A DNA stretch of 64,000 nt from an uncultured Acidobacteriota bacterium (GTDB lineage Bacteria; Acidobacteriota; Terriglobia; Bryobacterales; Bryobacteraceae): the NCBI GenBank assembly GCA_902826605.1, contig CADEFM010000011.1:1-64000 (forward strand), written 5' to 3'. The position numbers and the translations under genes were made by a program. The notes beneath the pieces were generated by a model, which saw only the letters and a list, made by a program, of their open reading frames with translations, ran no database searches and was not told the DNA's origin. Below, one piece after another: positions 8,313 to 18,409 of this stretch. The first letter of the stretch is position 1. Every line of letters begins with the position of its first letter.

Positions 8313-9953
8313 CTATAGGGTCGTATTCGCGGATCGGGGCCGTGGCGTTGCCGCTGCGGTCTCCACAGCGACGGCATTTTCGGGCATATTGGTCAGCCAC
8401 CAGTCTTCCGCGTTTTTGACGCTCCATGAACCGGTATCAATTCCGTCATCGAGCATTCTCGCCAACGCCTCGGCGCTGTCCGGCCGAGCGGACGGGTCTT
8501 TGGCCAGGCACATCAGGACGATGCGGTCCAGCCACTCCGGCACGGATAGTTCGCTCTGCTGCGAGGGTGGGTTGGGGGTATCCCGGACATGAGCCAACAT
8601 GGTTGCGGTCACGCTTTTTTCCTCAAAGACCAAGCGTCCGGTTATTAACCAATAGGCTACGCAGCCGAGCGCGTATAGATCGGTACGAGCATCAATGGGA
8701 TTGCCCAGGGACACCTCAGGCGCCATGTATGCGGGGGTGCCGGTTGTGACACCTTCGCCGGTGAGCCCGGCTTCCTCTCCGTCCAGCACCTTAACCAAGC
8801 CAAAATCCAGCACCTTCGCAAAGTCGTATTCGCTTCCCATACGGCACAGAAAGATGTTGCTGGGCTTGATGTCGCGATGAATCATGCCGTGGCGGTGCGC
8901 ATCGGAGAGCGACCGGCATACCTGGCGCAGGATACTCGTCACCCTTCCAGAGGGTTGTGGACCGAATCTCTTTACGAGCGTCTCCAGATCTATGCCATCG
9001 AGCAACTCCATTACGTAGTAAAAGACACCGTCTTCGGTGACGCCGAAGTCGTATAATTCCACGGTGTGGGGCGATCGCAATAAGGCCGTGGTCTTGGCCT
9101 CCCGTTCGAAACGGCGTTGAACCAATGCCGCGTTCTTGCCGGATTTGCCGCTCAACATTTTCGGCAGGATGAGCTTGATCGCGGCATCGCGAGCCAGCAT
9201 GCGGTGACGTGCTCGCCACACTTCGCCCATGCCTCCATTGCCGAGCATGGAGAGCAGACGGTAGCTCCCCATTTCTCGCTCCTTGCCGACCTGCTGGCCA
9301 AGCCTGGTCACCACACGTGAAATTACGATGGAGACACCCACCAAGAGGAAGTCTGGGTAGTGCATGACGATCACGTTGCTTGCAGGGCCGAAATTCCAGG
9401 TGCCGCGAGCTCGCGCCACCAGCATCGCAATGGGGTTCATGGATGCAGCGAGCAACCCCGCAGCCAGCATTTTCGGCGTGGAGTTGGGGACGATTGCCGC
9501 GAACATGAGGACGACCGCGCCGATCCAGGTGACCGTGGGCGTCACCGGGGCACCCTGCGGCACTGGTTCCCAATGCATGACGAGAGCGATTGCCATCGCG
9601 GTGAGCACCAAGTATACGAGACCCAAATCCAAGATGAACTTCGGATCACAGTTCGCCTTTCGGGTGTAAAAGAACAGCGCCACTGAAACGATCGCAGCCG
9701 CTACGGCGATGGTGTCCGTGGGCGACAGTTGCATCCATCTTGTATCGCCCGGTGACGCCAGCGCACGCATCGCGAAGTGATAGAAAATCGTGCCCAACGC
9801 CCAGAGCACGGCGCCCAACAGAGACATGATTCCCAATCGGTCCGATGCTTCCTGCAGCAGATCGTACGGCAGAGTTCGCCCGCCGGACGTCAACCTCAGA
9901 ACGTCGGTTGTGCTGCTCGCGCGAAGGGGGCCTATGAGGCGGGGTTTGGACAT
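8313..9953 (-). CDS. Membrane-bound Hanks-type Ser/Thr protein kinase
   Basis: 546 residues. Unusually, the membrane part comes first: about five hydrophobic segments lie within residues 42-215. The kinase domain spans about 228-500, with glycine loop GNGGMGEVW (238-246), ATP lysine in AAIKLI (260), catalytic loop HRDIKPSN (359-366), DFG (383-385) and the TPAYMAPE activation-segment end near 405-412. All residues needed for catalysis are present. The last ~40 residues form an Ala/Thr-rich tail. Acidobacteriota carry many such kinases, and targets cannot be predicted from context because the gene is flanked by unrelated intergenic DNA. The kinase domain is expected in the cytosol. Confidence 0.92.
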   Translation of the reverse strand: MSKPRLIGPLRASSTTDVLRLTSGGRTLPYDLLQEASDRLGIMSLLGAVLWALGTIFYHFAMRALASPGDTRWMQLSPTDTIAVAAAIVSVALFFYTRKANCDPKFILDLGLVYLVLTAMAIALVMHWEPVPQGAPVTPTVTWIGAVVLMFAAIVPNSTPKMLAAGLLAASMNPIAMLVARARGTWNFGPASNVIVMHYPDFLLVGVSIVISRVVTRLGQQVGKEREMGSYRLLSMLGNGGMGEVWRARHRMLARDAAIKLILPKMLSGKSGKNAALVQRRFEREAKTTALLRSPHTVELYDFGVTEDGVFYYVMELLDGIDLETLVKRFGPQPSGRVTSILRQVCRSLSDAHRHGMIHRDIKPSNIFLCRMGSEYDFAKVLDFGLVKVLDGEEAGLTGEGVTTGTPAYMAPEVSLGNPIDARTDLYALGCVAYWLITGRLVFEEKSVTATMLAHVRDTPNPPSQQSELSVPEWLDRIVLMCLAKDPSARPDSAEALARMLDDGIDTGSWSVKNAEDWWLTNMPENAVAVETAAATPRPRSANTTL

Positions 9954-10322
9954 GGTTACGAAGAAGCGGACGTGCCGCGTTTCTCAGAGCCGATCTATAC
10001 ACGCGAGTGTACACTACGCCTTCGCAAGTTGTGTGGCGGCACAGTAGTTTTCCTTGCCAGGAGCTGTTAAGGAAGGCTTCCTACGAACAGCAACGGAGAG
10101 CGATGTCTAGATCAGATGACTCTACTTCCCACGCACAGAGCGCAGTGGCGTTCATGATTGCTTCGATTGGGAATACGCCCGTCGTACAGCCTAGAAAGCC
10201 CAGGTTTAATTCGACCGGGTCGGAGCCAAGACCCCCGTGCTGACATCAGCAGGATGATGGAGCCCGCCACAACAGGCGGTCGCCAAATGCATCCGGAACA
10301 GAACCTTGCGAAATGTCGTGAA
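9954..10322. other. Intergenic stretch upstream of the kinase
   Basis: 369 bases without a supportable gene. Open frames on the plus strand here lack recognisable domains and overlap the kinase start. It must contain the kinase promoter (minus strand) near 9960-10050 and the 3' untranslated end of the piuC transcript, but no hairpin followed by a U-tract was found. Confidence 0.4.
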
Positions 10323-11003
10323 TTAAATTTCCGCCCACATGCGGATGAGGTTATGGTAAATGCCAGTAAGTTGCACTGCGGAAAGATCGTTGCGGGAGTC
10401 GGCGGCGAGCCGCTGGATCGCCATATCCAAGTCGAATAGAAGGGTTCGCTGGGCGTCGCCGCGGATCATACTTTGAATCCAGAAAAAAGACGAGATCCGC
10501 GCCCCGTGCGTCACGGGCCGGACATGGTGAAGACTGGTGGACGGATACAATACCATGTGCCCAGCCGGAAGCTTCACCGACTGGGCGCCGTGGGAGTCCT
10601 CAATGACCAATTCCCCGCCTTCGTAATCTTCCGGATTGGTTAGGAAGAGCGTCGCGGAGAGGTCCGTACGGATACGGTGGCCCGTGCTGCGGACTTGGCG
10701 CACCGCGTTATCGACGTGGGTGCCGAAGGAATGGCCTCCATCATAACGGTTAAACAGTGGCGGGAAAACCCGTAGTGGCAACGCGGCGCCCATGAACAGC
10801 GCGTTCTTTTCAAGGACGGAGACAATATGCTCGCCCAACTCAAGGGCAAGCGGATGATCTTCGGCCAATTGCAGATTGTGCTTGGCGCGTGCTGATTGGT
10901 AGCCAGCGGTGGCGCGGCCATCAACCCAGTCGGCTTGCTCAAGCGCTGCTCGGCAACGGGCTGCTTCTTCTTCGCTTAGGACGGCATCGATGTGCAAGAG
11001 CAT
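10323..11003 (-). CDS. piuC: Fe(II)/2-oxoglutarate-dependent PKHD-type hydroxylase
   Basis: 226 residues, the usual length for the PiuC/YbiX family. The double-stranded beta-helix carries the iron ligands in [15 protein letters not shown] (H and D of the HxD motif near 97-99) and the distal histidine in [17 protein letters not shown], whose arginine would bind 2-oxoglutarate. The protein is cytosolic. PiuC genes are commonly linked to catecholate siderophore receptors and are iron-repressed; here the gene starts 11 bases after the stop of the TonB-dependent receptor gene on the same strand, so the two form an operon. The substrate of PiuC is not established. Confidence 0.9.
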   Translation of the reverse strand: MLLHIDAVLSEEEAARCRAALEQADWVDGRATAGYQSARAKHNLQLAEDHPLALELGEHIVSVLEKNALFMGAALPLRVFPPLFNRYDGGHSFGTHVDNAVRQVRSTGHRIRTDLSATLFLTNPEDYEGGELVIEDSHGAQSVKLPAGHMVLYPSTSLHHVRPVTHGARISSFFWIQSMIRGDAQRTLLFDLDMAIQRLAADSRNDLSAVQLTGIYHNLIRMWAEI

Positions 11004-11014
11004 AGAGATGGCGC

Positions 11015-13432
11015 CTAAAAATGGAAATTGGTCGTGAACAGCGCATAGCGCGAAGCGCCAGGAACTACGTGCCCGCCACCCAAGCGTTCAAAGTAATAAG
11101 CGTTGTTTGCATTCGACAGGTTGAACCGAAGATCAAGATGCCGATTCACCTGATAAGAAGCCATCAGATCGACTGTCTTGTAACTATCCACGACTCGCGT
11201 ATTCGTATTGTTTCCGTAACGGCGTCCCATGAATCGCGGTCCGACACCCAACGTGAAGCGCTTTGCACTGTACGTGAGCCACACGCTGGCGGCGTTACGG
11301 GGCGTGTTTTGAAACTTACGGCCTATCTCTCCTGGCACATTCGAACTGGCGATCCGAGCATCGATCAGCGTATACGAACCGAGCACGCGCAACGACCTCG
11401 TAATAGCCCCGGAGGCGGACAGTTCAAGGCCTTGCGAGACCTGCCTTCCGGACAGGACTTGTGGCGGATCTGTCGGCAGCAGTCCCGGCGTACGCGCATT
11501 GTCCTTCTTCACCTGGAACAGGGCGCCCGTCAATAGCAGACGTGAACCCGCTACCTCCCATTTGGTGCCGACCTCGGTGGTATAGGTCTTCTCCGGTGGT
11601 ATGGCGGTATTGAAAGTGCTATACGACAGCCCTTCGAGTGACGGGCTGATGGACGTTCCATAGGAGCCGTAAATGCTTCCGGCTTGCGTGGGCTTGTAGA
11701 TCAACCCGGAGCGCACACTAGCGAATTTAACGTTCTGCACGACGGGTAGCGGAGTGGTATTCACTCCATTGACGTCGAAGCGCTCCCAGCGCACGCCGCC
11801 CGTCGCTTCCCAATGCCGGCCAAATCTTGCGGTGTCGAATAACCACAAGGACTGCGTGGCCCCTTTGATGTTTCCAACAAAAGGACTGGTTGTGATTACC
11901 CCGGTGTAGATGTCGGCCGGGTTTGGATTGAGCAGCGTGGTGGGTGAGTTTAGCGCAGTGCGGTTGATGCGGATATTGCGCTCGTGCGTGAAGGCGGCGC
12001 CGCTCACCAGCGCATGCCGGATTCCGAATGTGTAGGCTGTTGCGCGCAGATCGGTCTGGCTATCCATGATCCTATCGTGGGCCACCCAGGAGCGCATTTC
12101 CCGGTTGATGACGGTCGTGTCGTTACCGCTGAAGCGGGGAGGAGTTGCAATAGAGTTGCGTCCCGACTCACCGATGCGAAATTGGCTGCGCAGCTGCAGG
12201 TTGTCCGTAAAATCGTGCTCGAACTTGACGGTGCCGGTGTCCTGATTGAGGATTTCGCGATCGCGGTCCTGGAAACCGTAAAACGTTTCACGCGGAACGG
12301 GCGCTGGCCTGTCGCGAAACGCGGCTAGCGCATTGTTCGTGGCGGGCACCCACGGGATGCCGTAGTCCGAGATATTGTCCTGCTTCAGCTTGTAGTAGCT
12401 GAGTGTCACGCGAGTTGGCGTACCAAGACCGAACGCAAGCGACGGAGCCAGTCCCCAACGGTCGTTCCTCACTACATTTCTGCCCGCCACGCCACTGTTG
12501 TGCACCAGGCCGGTGAATCGCAATGCGGTTCGCTCGCCCAGGCCGAGGCGCGATAGCGGCGCGTTCAAATCCACAGTCCCGCGCCGCGTATCGGCGTTCC
12601 CGGCTGCGAAGGATCCTCCGAGAATCCTCCCCAGGCCGGGACTCTTGCTGATCAGATTGATCACGCCGCCTGCAGAGCCTCGTCCGGTGATCGCGGACGT
12701 GGGGCCCTTGATCACTTCGACCTGCTCTAAATTGAATGGATCGCGGGATTGCGGACTCAAGTCGCGCACGCCATCCACGAAAATATCGTTGCGCGCGCTA
12801 TTTCCGCGCAGCGTCAGGTTGTCGCCAGCGGCCACGCCGCCTTCACCGGCGACGATGGTCAGGCCCGGAACATTGCGCAGAACGTCGGTGAGGCTGGTAG
12901 CGCCCTGCTGTTCAATGATGGTGCGCGGAATCACGGTGATGGTCTGAGGAAGATCGCGCAAGGGCTGGGTGTAACGCGGCGAAGAGAGCGGCGCTCGCTC
13001 CTGCACCTCCACCGAGAAACGAGTCTCTTCGATGGCAAGCGAGGCTTGCATCGAACCAGTCATGCGGTAACGCAAGCCAGTGCCTTCCAGAATCTGATTC
13101 AAGGCCTGGCCGGCTGGCAGTACGCCGACCACCGGCTTACTGGGCAGAGTGCGCATCTTTTCATCCGGGATCTCCACTTTCCACCCGGAAACGCGTTCAA
13201 ACGCCGTCACCGCCTCGGCGAGGGCCCCGGCTGGAATATCGAACCGCACAACGGGCAGGCTTTGCAGGGCTGAGGTCGAGTTGTTGTCAACACCCGCCGG
13301 AGTTTGTGCCGCCAGAGACCCCGAGCCGTTTGTAACGGCGTAGGCAGCCAGTGTTCCCACTGCAATCCATTTGCATTGTCTGGAAATTCTATCCCGACGC
13401 TTAGATTTCTTGATCTTGATCCTAATCCGCAT
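11015..13432 (-). CDS. TonB-dependent siderophore receptor with STN domain
   Basis: 805 residues. A basic N-terminus is followed by a signal sequence (about residues 20-42, cleavage near LAAQ). Residues about 60-120 are a secretin/TonB N-terminal (STN) domain, starting [18 protein letters not shown], which in FecA/FpvA-type receptors signals to an anti-sigma factor. The plug (about 150-270) has [34 protein letters not shown] sequence and [28 protein letters not shown]. The rest is a 22-strand barrel ending in the aromatic [10 protein letters not shown]. Catecholate siderophores such as those taken up by Fiu are the likely ligands. No sigma/anti-sigma pair lies nearby despite the STN domain. 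It is upstream of piuC in one operon. Confidence 0.92.
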   Translation of the reverse strand: MRIRIKIKKSKRRDRISRQCKWIAVGTLAAYAVTNGSGSLAAQTPAGVDNNSTSALQSLPVVRFDIPAGALAEAVTAFERVSGWKVEIPDEKMRTLPSKPVVGVLPAGQALNQILEGTGLRYRMTGSMQASLAIEETRFSVEVQERAPLSSPRYTQPLRDLPQTITVIPRTIIEQQGATSLTDVLRNVPGLTIVAGEGGVAAGDNLTLRGNSARNDIFVDGVRDLSPQSRDPFNLEQVEVIKGPTSAITGRGSAGGVINLISKSPGLGRILGGSFAAGNADTRRGTVDLNAPLSRLGLGERTALRFTGLVHNSGVAGRNVVRNDRWGLAPSLAFGLGTPTRVTLSYYKLKQDNISDYGIPWVPATNNALAAFRDRPAPVPRETFYGFQDRDREILNQDTGTVKFEHDFTDNLQLRSQFRIGESGRNSIATPPRFSGNDTTVINREMRSWVAHDRIMDSQTDLRATAYTFGIRHALVSGAAFTHERNIRINRTALNSPTTLLNPNPADIYTGVITTSPFVGNIKGATQSLWLFDTARFGRHWEATGGVRWERFDVNGVNTTPLPVVQNVKFASVRSGLIYKPTQAGSIYGSYGTSISPSLEGLSYSTFNTAIPPEKTYTTEVGTKWEVAGSRLLLTGALFQVKKDNARTPGLLPTDPPQVLSGRQVSQGLELSASGAITRSLRVLGSYTLIDARIASSNVPGEIGRKFQNTPRNAASVWLTYSAKRFTLGVGPRFMGRRYGNNTNTRVVDSYKTVDLMASYQVNRHLDLRFNLSNANNAYYFERLGGGHVVPGASRYALFTTNFHF

Positions 13433-13526
13433 GTTCAGCTCATAGTCCTTAAATATGCCACTGTTTTCAGGGCTTATCCCTGTCGAAGATTTATCACGCT
13501 GCGAATATTAAGCAGAGTATCTTACT

Positions 13527-13541
13527 TGCAAATGAATGTCA
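13527..13541. promoter_or_regulatory. Candidate Fur box upstream of the receptor-piuC operon
   Basis: TGCAAATGAATGTCA matches the 7-1-7 Fur consensus TGATAATnATTATCA at 10 of 14 positions and is centred about 100 bases before the receptor start codon. The position and the iron-uptake content of the operon suit Fur control. The match is moderate and was found by eye. Confidence 0.35.
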
Positions 13542-13799
13542 AATAGATTCTGTTAGATTTTTGCCAACCGGGGATGCATGACCGCGTTCCTCGAAACGAC
13601 GAGGGGTTAAGATGGGCGATACAAGTGATTGCGTCAGCGGACGGACGATCATGGCTAGTGTCGTGCAAAATAAGCTTCGGGAGCAGTAGTTCGGTCATTT
13701 GCGCAGGTAACTTTTTCCACGCACGTGATCCTGGTGTTTGTAACTTGCTTGAATCCAGGCTTGGCGCGCCCTGGTTAACCATGTGCATTCAGCGTCGCT

Positions 13800-15497
13800 A
13801 TGAGGCACATCACACTATTCTCATTGCTATCTGCAGCGACGTGCTGCCTTTTCGCGCAAGAACCGAACCCCACGCAAAGCGCGGCTACGCTCAGATCCGA
13901 ACCCGGTGTTCCTACGCCAACTTTCCGCATTCAGGTAGTCTCGCGCTCCACCTCCGCCGTGAACTACCTACACCGCGGCCCGTCTACCAAAATCGATTTT
14001 GGAGGAACCCCTCTTATGCCTTCCGGCAACGGCAAGGCACAAGTCGAAAGCGAACGTGGTGTCATCCGAGTCTCGGCAGAATTTAAAGATTTTGTTCCTC
14101 CCAGCAGCTTCGGAGGGGAGTATTTGACATATGTGTTGTGGGCGATTTCGCCGGACGGACGTCCGGTGAATATGGGCGAGCTCACATTGGATCACTACGG
14201 TCAGGGGTCAAAGAGTGAAATCAAAACCACTAGTGAAATCCAAACCTTCGGCATGATCGTTACCGCTGAGCCGTACTATGCGGTCACCCAGCCCAGTGAT
14301 GCAGTGGTGATGGAAAACATCGTACGAAATGACACTCGGGGCGTTATCGAGACAGTGGACGCAAAATATGAACTGATGCCGAGGGGCGTATATACCGGCG
14401 AAGGTAAAATCGGTGGCTTCGTGCCGATCCACGTCAACAAGAAAAATCCTTTCGAGTTGTACGAAGCAGAGAATGCCGTGATGCTCGCCCGGCTGGCAGG
14501 CGCCGAACTATACGCGGCGGACAGTTACCGAAAGGCTGTAGATGCGCTCGCCTGGGCCAACAGGAATCAAGCGCAAAAGCCTGGTCAAAAACCCGTGATC
14601 ACCATGGCGCGCGAGGCCGTCCTGCGAGCCGAAGACGCGCGCGTTATCGCGATCCGCGCGCAACGCGAAGAAGCCCTGGCCCGCGAACGCGCGGAATCCC
14701 TGGCTCGTGAAACCGCTTCGGCCGCGAAGGCGGATGAAGAGATGAGGGAACGTCTGCGGGCTGACAGAGAGCGCGCCGAGGCCGATGCGCAACGTGCAAG
14801 GGCGGAAGCGGAACGAGCATCCGCGGAACGTGCGAGCGCCGCCGCCCAGGCCAGCGCTGAAACGGACCGGGCCGCAGCCATTCAGGCGAGGGCCGAGGCG
14901 TTAGTGGCGACCCAACAAGCCGCCAATGAGCGGCAACGGGCCGAGATCGCAAAAGTGGAAGCAGACCGCGCACGCCAGGAGGCGATCGAACAGCAGCAGA
15001 GACTGGCCGCAGAGGCGGACAGGGCACGCGAAACGACCGCGCGGGCGGAACAGGAAAGGGCGGAACTGCGCCACCAACTGTTAGTGCAGTTCAATCAAAT
15101 TCTGCAAACTCGCGAAACCGCACGAGGTCTGGTTGTCAACATGTCGGATGTCTTGTTCGACACCGGCCAGCATCAACTGAAGCCGGGTGCACGCGAAAAG
15201 CTGGCGAAGGTTTCGGGGATCATTCTGGCTCACCCGGGACTCAACATCACCATTGAAGGGCACACCGATAGCATCGGAAGTGATTCCTACAATCTGCAGC
15301 TCTCCGAGAAACGCGCCAACACGGTGCGCGAATATCTGGTGGGGCAAGGTATCAATTCCGGAAGCGTCACAGCCCACGGATTCGGCAAAGAGCGGCCCGT
15401 GGCCGACAACCGAACGCCCTCTGGTCGCCAGCAGAATCGCCGTGTAGAACTTGTGGTGGCGGGCGAAGTATTAGGTACGAGCGCCACTCTCAAGTAA
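13800..15497 (+). CDS. OmpA-family protein with long coiled coil
   Basis: 565 residues. Signal peptide at 1-19 (CCLFAQ). Residues about 30-220 form a beta-rich N-terminal domain that is not recognised. Residues about 270-430 are an almost uninterrupted Ala/Glu/Arg coiled coil made of repeats such as AEAERASAERASAAAQ. Residues about 440-555 are an OmpA/MotB peptidoglycan-binding domain, with DVLFDTGQHQLKPGAREKL, the TIEGHTDSIGSDSYN strand-loop and LSEKRANTVREYL; the D and R that bind diaminopimelate are present. It should tether the outer membrane or another periplasmic partner to the cell wall. It is a single gene between the Fur-box region and the convergent ABC-transporter operon. Confidence 0.85.
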   Translation: MRHITLFSLLSAATCCLFAQEPNPTQSAATLRSEPGVPTPTFRIQVVSRSTSAVNYLHRGPSTKIDFGGTPLMPSGNGKAQVESERGVIRVSAEFKDFVPPSSFGGEYLTYVLWAISPDGRPVNMGELTLDHYGQGSKSEIKTTSEIQTFGMIVTAEPYYAVTQPSDAVVMENIVRNDTRGVIETVDAKYELMPRGVYTGEGKIGGFVPIHVNKKNPFELYEAENAVMLARLAGAELYAADSYRKAVDALAWANRNQAQKPGQKPVITMAREAVLRAEDARVIAIRAQREEALARERAESLARETASAAKADEEMRERLRADRERAEADAQRARAEAERASAERASAAAQASAETDRAAAIQARAEALVATQQAANERQRAEIAKVEADRARQEAIEQQQRLAAEADRARETTARAEQERAELRHQLLVQFNQILQTRETARGLVVNMSDVLFDTGQHQLKPGAREKLAKVSGIILAHPGLNITIEGHTDSIGSDSYNLQLSEKRANTVREYLVGQGINSGSVTAHGFGKERPVADNRTPSGRQQNRRVELVVAGEVLGTSATLK

Positions 15498-15522
15498 AGC
15501 GGAGTGTTTAATGGCGGCGAGG

Positions 15523-16401
15523 CTATTGGAGTCCCGCTGCCTTGAGGAATTCCCTTGCCACTTGGTCCACGTTTTGATGGTCAATATCCACGCGATAGTT
15601 CAGAAGCTGCATTTGGCGGTTGTTGAACTTCCCGGAAAGCGCCGTGAGGGCTTCCGCCAAACCTGGATTTGCGCGTAAAGACTCCTCTCGAACTGCAATG
15701 GAAATCTCATAGGGCGGAAATGCGTGCTTGTCATCTCGCAAGACCTTGTAGGCCGGCTCCGACAGAAGACCATCGGTTGCGTTTGCCGCGATCACTCGCA
15801 CCTTGCTGTCTTGCAGAGCCTTATAGAGAAGGCCTAAATCCATCGTTTGTATGGATGCCGGCAATAGTCCGTAGATCTTTCGCAGAGCTGGCAACCCATC
15901 GGCTCGCTGTTCAAACTCATACCCTACACCCAGCGTCCAATCTTGCGCCGACCTGGCCAAATCGCTCAGCGAACTAACTGGGTCGGCGCTCCGTACAGCC
16001 ATCGCGAAACCGTTGTCGATGCCCAACGGGTCGAGCCAAGTTACTTGAAAGCGCCGCTTATACTCGCCTCGCACGCGCTCGAACACCGCGCGTGGCTGGA
16101 CGCCCGCATCTGAGGGGATTGCCTCCTTTAAGACAGCAGCCAAACCCGTGCCAGTGTACTCGGGGTAAAGATCGATCTGGCCGCCGACCAATGCTTGGTG
16201 CGCTAGCAGGGTGCCTCCGAGATTCAAGGAGCGCTCCACCGCGACCTTCAGCGTGTTCTCCAGATGCTGCGCGATAATCTCGCCCAGGATGACTTGCTCA
16301 GTGAAATTCTTGGATCCCACTCGAATGCTCGACCGCGCGCCACACCCGGTCAAGCCCAATGAGGCGAGTACTACGCACGCGACAATTTGCGTTCGATCCA
16401 T
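15523..16401 (-). CDS. osmF: Substrate-binding lipoprotein of an osmoprotectant (OpuC/OsmF) ABC transporter
   Basis: 292 residues. The lipobox LTGC at about 18-21 marks a lipoprotein. The mature protein opens IRVGSKNFTEQVILGEIIAQHLE, the hallmark of OpuCC/OsmF-type glycine betaine, choline or carnitine binding proteins, and contains YPEYTGTGLAAVLKE and the hinge region TDGLLSEPAYKVL. The gene overlaps the permease gene by 31 bases and is last in a three-gene operon. It supplies the ligand to the permease on the outer face of the inner membrane. Substrate within the quaternary-amine group cannot be told from sequence alone. Confidence 0.88.
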   Translation of the reverse strand: MDRTQIVACVVLASLGLTGCGARSSIRVGSKNFTEQVILGEIIAQHLENTLKVAVERSLNLGGTLLAHQALVGGQIDLYPEYTGTGLAAVLKEAIPSDAGVQPRAVFERVRGEYKRRFQVTWLDPLGIDNGFAMAVRSADPVSSLSDLARSAQDWTLGVGYEFEQRADGLPALRKIYGLLPASIQTMDLGLLYKALQDSKVRVIAANATDGLLSEPAYKVLRDDKHAFPPYEISIAVREESLRANPGLAEALTALSGKFNNRQMQLLNYRVDIDHQNVDQVAREFLKAAGLQ

Positions 16402-16988
16402 CCCAGACCTCCATCCGCGAGCAGTGCCAGTAGCGCGGCGGGCGCCGCGCCAGCCAAAATCAAAGCCGTGTCAACAGACGCCACCCCACGGAAAATGAAG
16501 ACGCCCAGTCCTCCACCCCCGATAGCCGCGGCGATAGTGGCTGTTCCAATGGAAGTCACCGTCGCCACCCGGATTCCCGCGAAGATACCAGGCGCGGCGA
16601 GAGGCAATTCCACCTGACGCAGCACTTGTCCGCCGGTCATCCCCATCGCGACGGCCGATTCTCGCACGGCCGCGTCCACGCCCGCGATGGCCGTGAAGGT
16701 ATTTCGCAGAATGGGAAGCAATGCGTACAGCACCAGCGCAACGATAACCGTCCGTTTCCCAATCCCGCCGATCACTGGAATCGGAATCAGGAAACCGAAC
16801 AGCGCCAGACTGGGTATGGTTTGCGCGATGTTCGCGAAACCGAGCGTCCATCGTCGCCACTCATGCTTGCGCGCCAGCCAGATTCCTAACGGAATACCGA
16901 CGATCATTGCCACGGCCAGGGCCGTCGCCACCAGAACCAGATGTTCGCCAGTGAGGCGAGCGATATCCCGCGCGAGATCAGGCCGCAT
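16371..16988 (-). CDS. ABC transporter permease, OpuCB/OpuCD type
   Basis: 205 residues with five or six membrane segments. The binding-protein-dependent transport signature runs around residues 88-150, including the cytoplasmic EAA-like loop ESAVAMGMTGGQVLRQVELPLAAPG that contacts the ATPase. Length and pattern fit the short permeases of OpuC and YehW. Start and stop codons overlap both neighbours (11 bases with the ATPase gene, 31 with the binding-protein gene), a sign of coupled translation. Only one permease gene is present, so it probably works as a homodimer. Confidence 0.88.
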   Translation of the reverse strand: MRPDLARDIARLTGEHLVLVATALAVAMIVGIPLGIWLARKHEWRRWTLGFANIAQTIPSLALFGFLIPIPVIGGIGKRTVIVALVLYALLPILRNTFTAIAGVDAAVRESAVAMGMTGGQVLRQVELPLAAPGIFAGIRVATVTSIGTATIAAAIGGGGLGVFIFRGVASVDTALILAGAAPAALLALLADGGLGWIERKLSRA

Positions 16989-17742
16989 ATTCCCTTAGGA
17001 AAGATCGTGCCTCCGCGGTTTCGGAGCGAATGAAATTCTCAGGCGTGGCGCTTATATCCACGCTTCCCTCCGCCAGCAACACGATGCGCGTCCCTAGCCT
17101 CAGGGCTTCGCGGACGTCATGCGTCACCAGGATCGATGTGACTTGAAGATCGCGGCGCAGCGCCAAGAACTGCTGTTGAAGATCGAACCGCGTGACCGGA
17201 TCCAGAGATCCGAAGGGCTCATCGAACAAGAGCAAGGCCGGGTTCGCCGCCAGCGCTCTTGCCACGCCGACTCGCTGGCGTTGTCCGCCCGAAAGCTCAC
17301 GAGGATAGCGCGCTCGGAATTCGCGAGCGGGCAGAGACATGGTCTCAAGCAATTCATCCACGCGGCGGTCGATCCGGCTTTGCTCCCAGCCTTCAAGTTT
17401 GGGTACTAGTCCCACATTGGCCGCCACTGTGAAGTGCGGGAATAGGCCGCCTTCCTGGATCACATATCCAGCGCGCCGCTTCAGCCCGATGGCGTCCCAC
17501 GTTGTGGTTGCACGGCCATCAATCAAGACCTCCCCGCTGGTGGGGAAAAGCAGGCCGTTGATCATCTTGAGCGCAGTGGTCTTGCCGGAACCACTGCGTC
17601 CCAGCAGTACCAGCGTTTCCCCTGGCTCCACCCGAAGGTTAATTCCGGAGAGCACCTCGCGGTCCCGATTCTTGTCCGTCCCGCGGCCCTGAAAACGAAA
17701 AGCGACGTCACGAAACTCAACCGCAGCCGCCGGATTGGCCAT
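16978..17742 (-). CDS. ABC transporter ATP-binding protein, OpuCA type
   Basis: 254 residues. Walker A GRSGSGKTT at about 49-57, Q-loop in YVIQEGGLFPHFTV, ABC signature LSGGQRQRVGVARALA near 147, Walker B ALLLFDEPFGSLDP and the switch histidine in ILVTHDVREAL. The Q-loop sequence QEGGLFPH is typical of quaternary-amine uptake ATPases. It lacks the C-terminal CBS pair that many OpuA/OpuC ATPases use for ionic-strength sensing, ending instead soon after the ABC core. First gene of the operon with the permease and the lipoprotein. Confidence 0.9.
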   Translation of the reverse strand: MANPAAAVEFRDVAFRFQGRGTDKNRDREVLSGINLRVEPGETLVLLGRSGSGKTTALKMINGLLFPTSGEVLIDGRATTTWDAIGLKRRAGYVIQEGGLFPHFTVAANVGLVPKLEGWEQSRIDRRVDELLETMSLPAREFRARYPRELSGGQRQRVGVARALAANPALLLFDEPFGSLDPVTRFDLQQQFLALRRDLQVTSILVTHDVREALRLGTRIVLLAEGSVDISATPENFIRSETAEARSFLREYAA

Positions 17743-17777
17743 CGACCAGCATTATTCCACGTTCGACTACTGCAGCG

Positions 17778-18185
17778 TCAACGCGAGCGTTTGGGCGCTT
17801 TGCCGCGAGTCGCATTGTCTCGTAGCCAAGCCGTAAATCCGGAGTCGTCCAAAGTGCCCGCCGCGAGTTCCAGTACCGCCTGTGCGGCGTCTGCTTCGGA
17901 AGCGTTCAGTAGGAAACCATTACGTGCCAAGAACGTATAGCCAGTCATGAATCCTGTGCGTTTGTTGCCATCTACAAACGGATGGTTACGCACGATGCCG
18001 GCGATGTAAGCAGCGGCCAGCCGTGGGATATCGCACTGCTCGTAATGAAAAATCTGTTGCGGCCGGGCAAGCGCGGATTCCAACAGGTTTTCGTCGCGCA
18101 CCCCAGCTGAGCCGCCATGCTCCGCGAGTAGCGCGCCGTGCATCGCGTCGACAACGCGGCGCTGCACCCACAGTGGTTCCTTCAT
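17778..18185 (-). CDS. doc: Doc-type Fic-fold toxin (death on curing)
   Basis: 135 residues. The Doc/Fic motif HPFVDGNKRTGFMTGYTFLA sits near residues 67-86 with the catalytic H, the F, the D/N and the NKR anion-hole residues all present. Doc proteins phosphorylate elongation factor Tu and arrest translation. The N-terminus (VDAMHGALLAEHGGSAGVRDENLLESAL) matches the family closely and the length is normal. The start codon overlaps the stop codon of the upstream antitoxin gene by four bases (ATGA), so the pair is translated together with the antitoxin first. Confidence 0.9.
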   Translation of the reverse strand: MKEPLWVQRRVVDAMHGALLAEHGGSAGVRDENLLESALARPQQIFHYEQCDIPRLAAAYIAGIVRNHPFVDGNKRTGFMTGYTFLARNGFLLNASEADAAQAVLELAAGTLDDSGFTAWLRDNATRGKAPKRSR

Positions 18186-18409
18186 TTCGCAAGCGTACGA
18201 AGGGCGTTGCGGTAACGAGCCATTCCCTCTTTGGCGGCATCCATCTGCCGCTCAAATTCGGCGTCAGCGGGAGACAATCGATATTCGCCCGCGGGAGACT
18301 CAATCAAGAATAACCGCTCGCCGTCTTTCGTGCGAAGGCGCTGAATCACTTCCTTCGGCAAGATAACTCCCAGCGAGTTTCCGAATTTGCGGACTTTGAC
18401 GGTAACCAT
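18182..18409 (-). CDS. AbrB/MazE-fold antitoxin paired with Doc
   Basis: 75 residues starting MVTVKVRKFGNSLGVILPKEV, the swapped-hairpin DNA-binding fold of MazE/AbrB antitoxins, followed by a charged C-terminal tail (about residues 35-75) expected to wrap and neutralise the toxin. The ATG at 18409 is chosen because the fold begins there; an open frame continues upstream without coding character. Sequence around the start (18400-18425) is rich in A and T with TTACTATTGTAATAA, a short inverted repeat that could be the autoregulatory operator. The partner of Doc is more often of the Phd fold. Confidence 0.85.
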   Translation of the reverse strand: MVTVKVRKFGNSLGVILPKEVIQRLRTKDGERLFLIESPAGEYRLSPADAEFERQMDAAKEGMARYRNALRTLAK

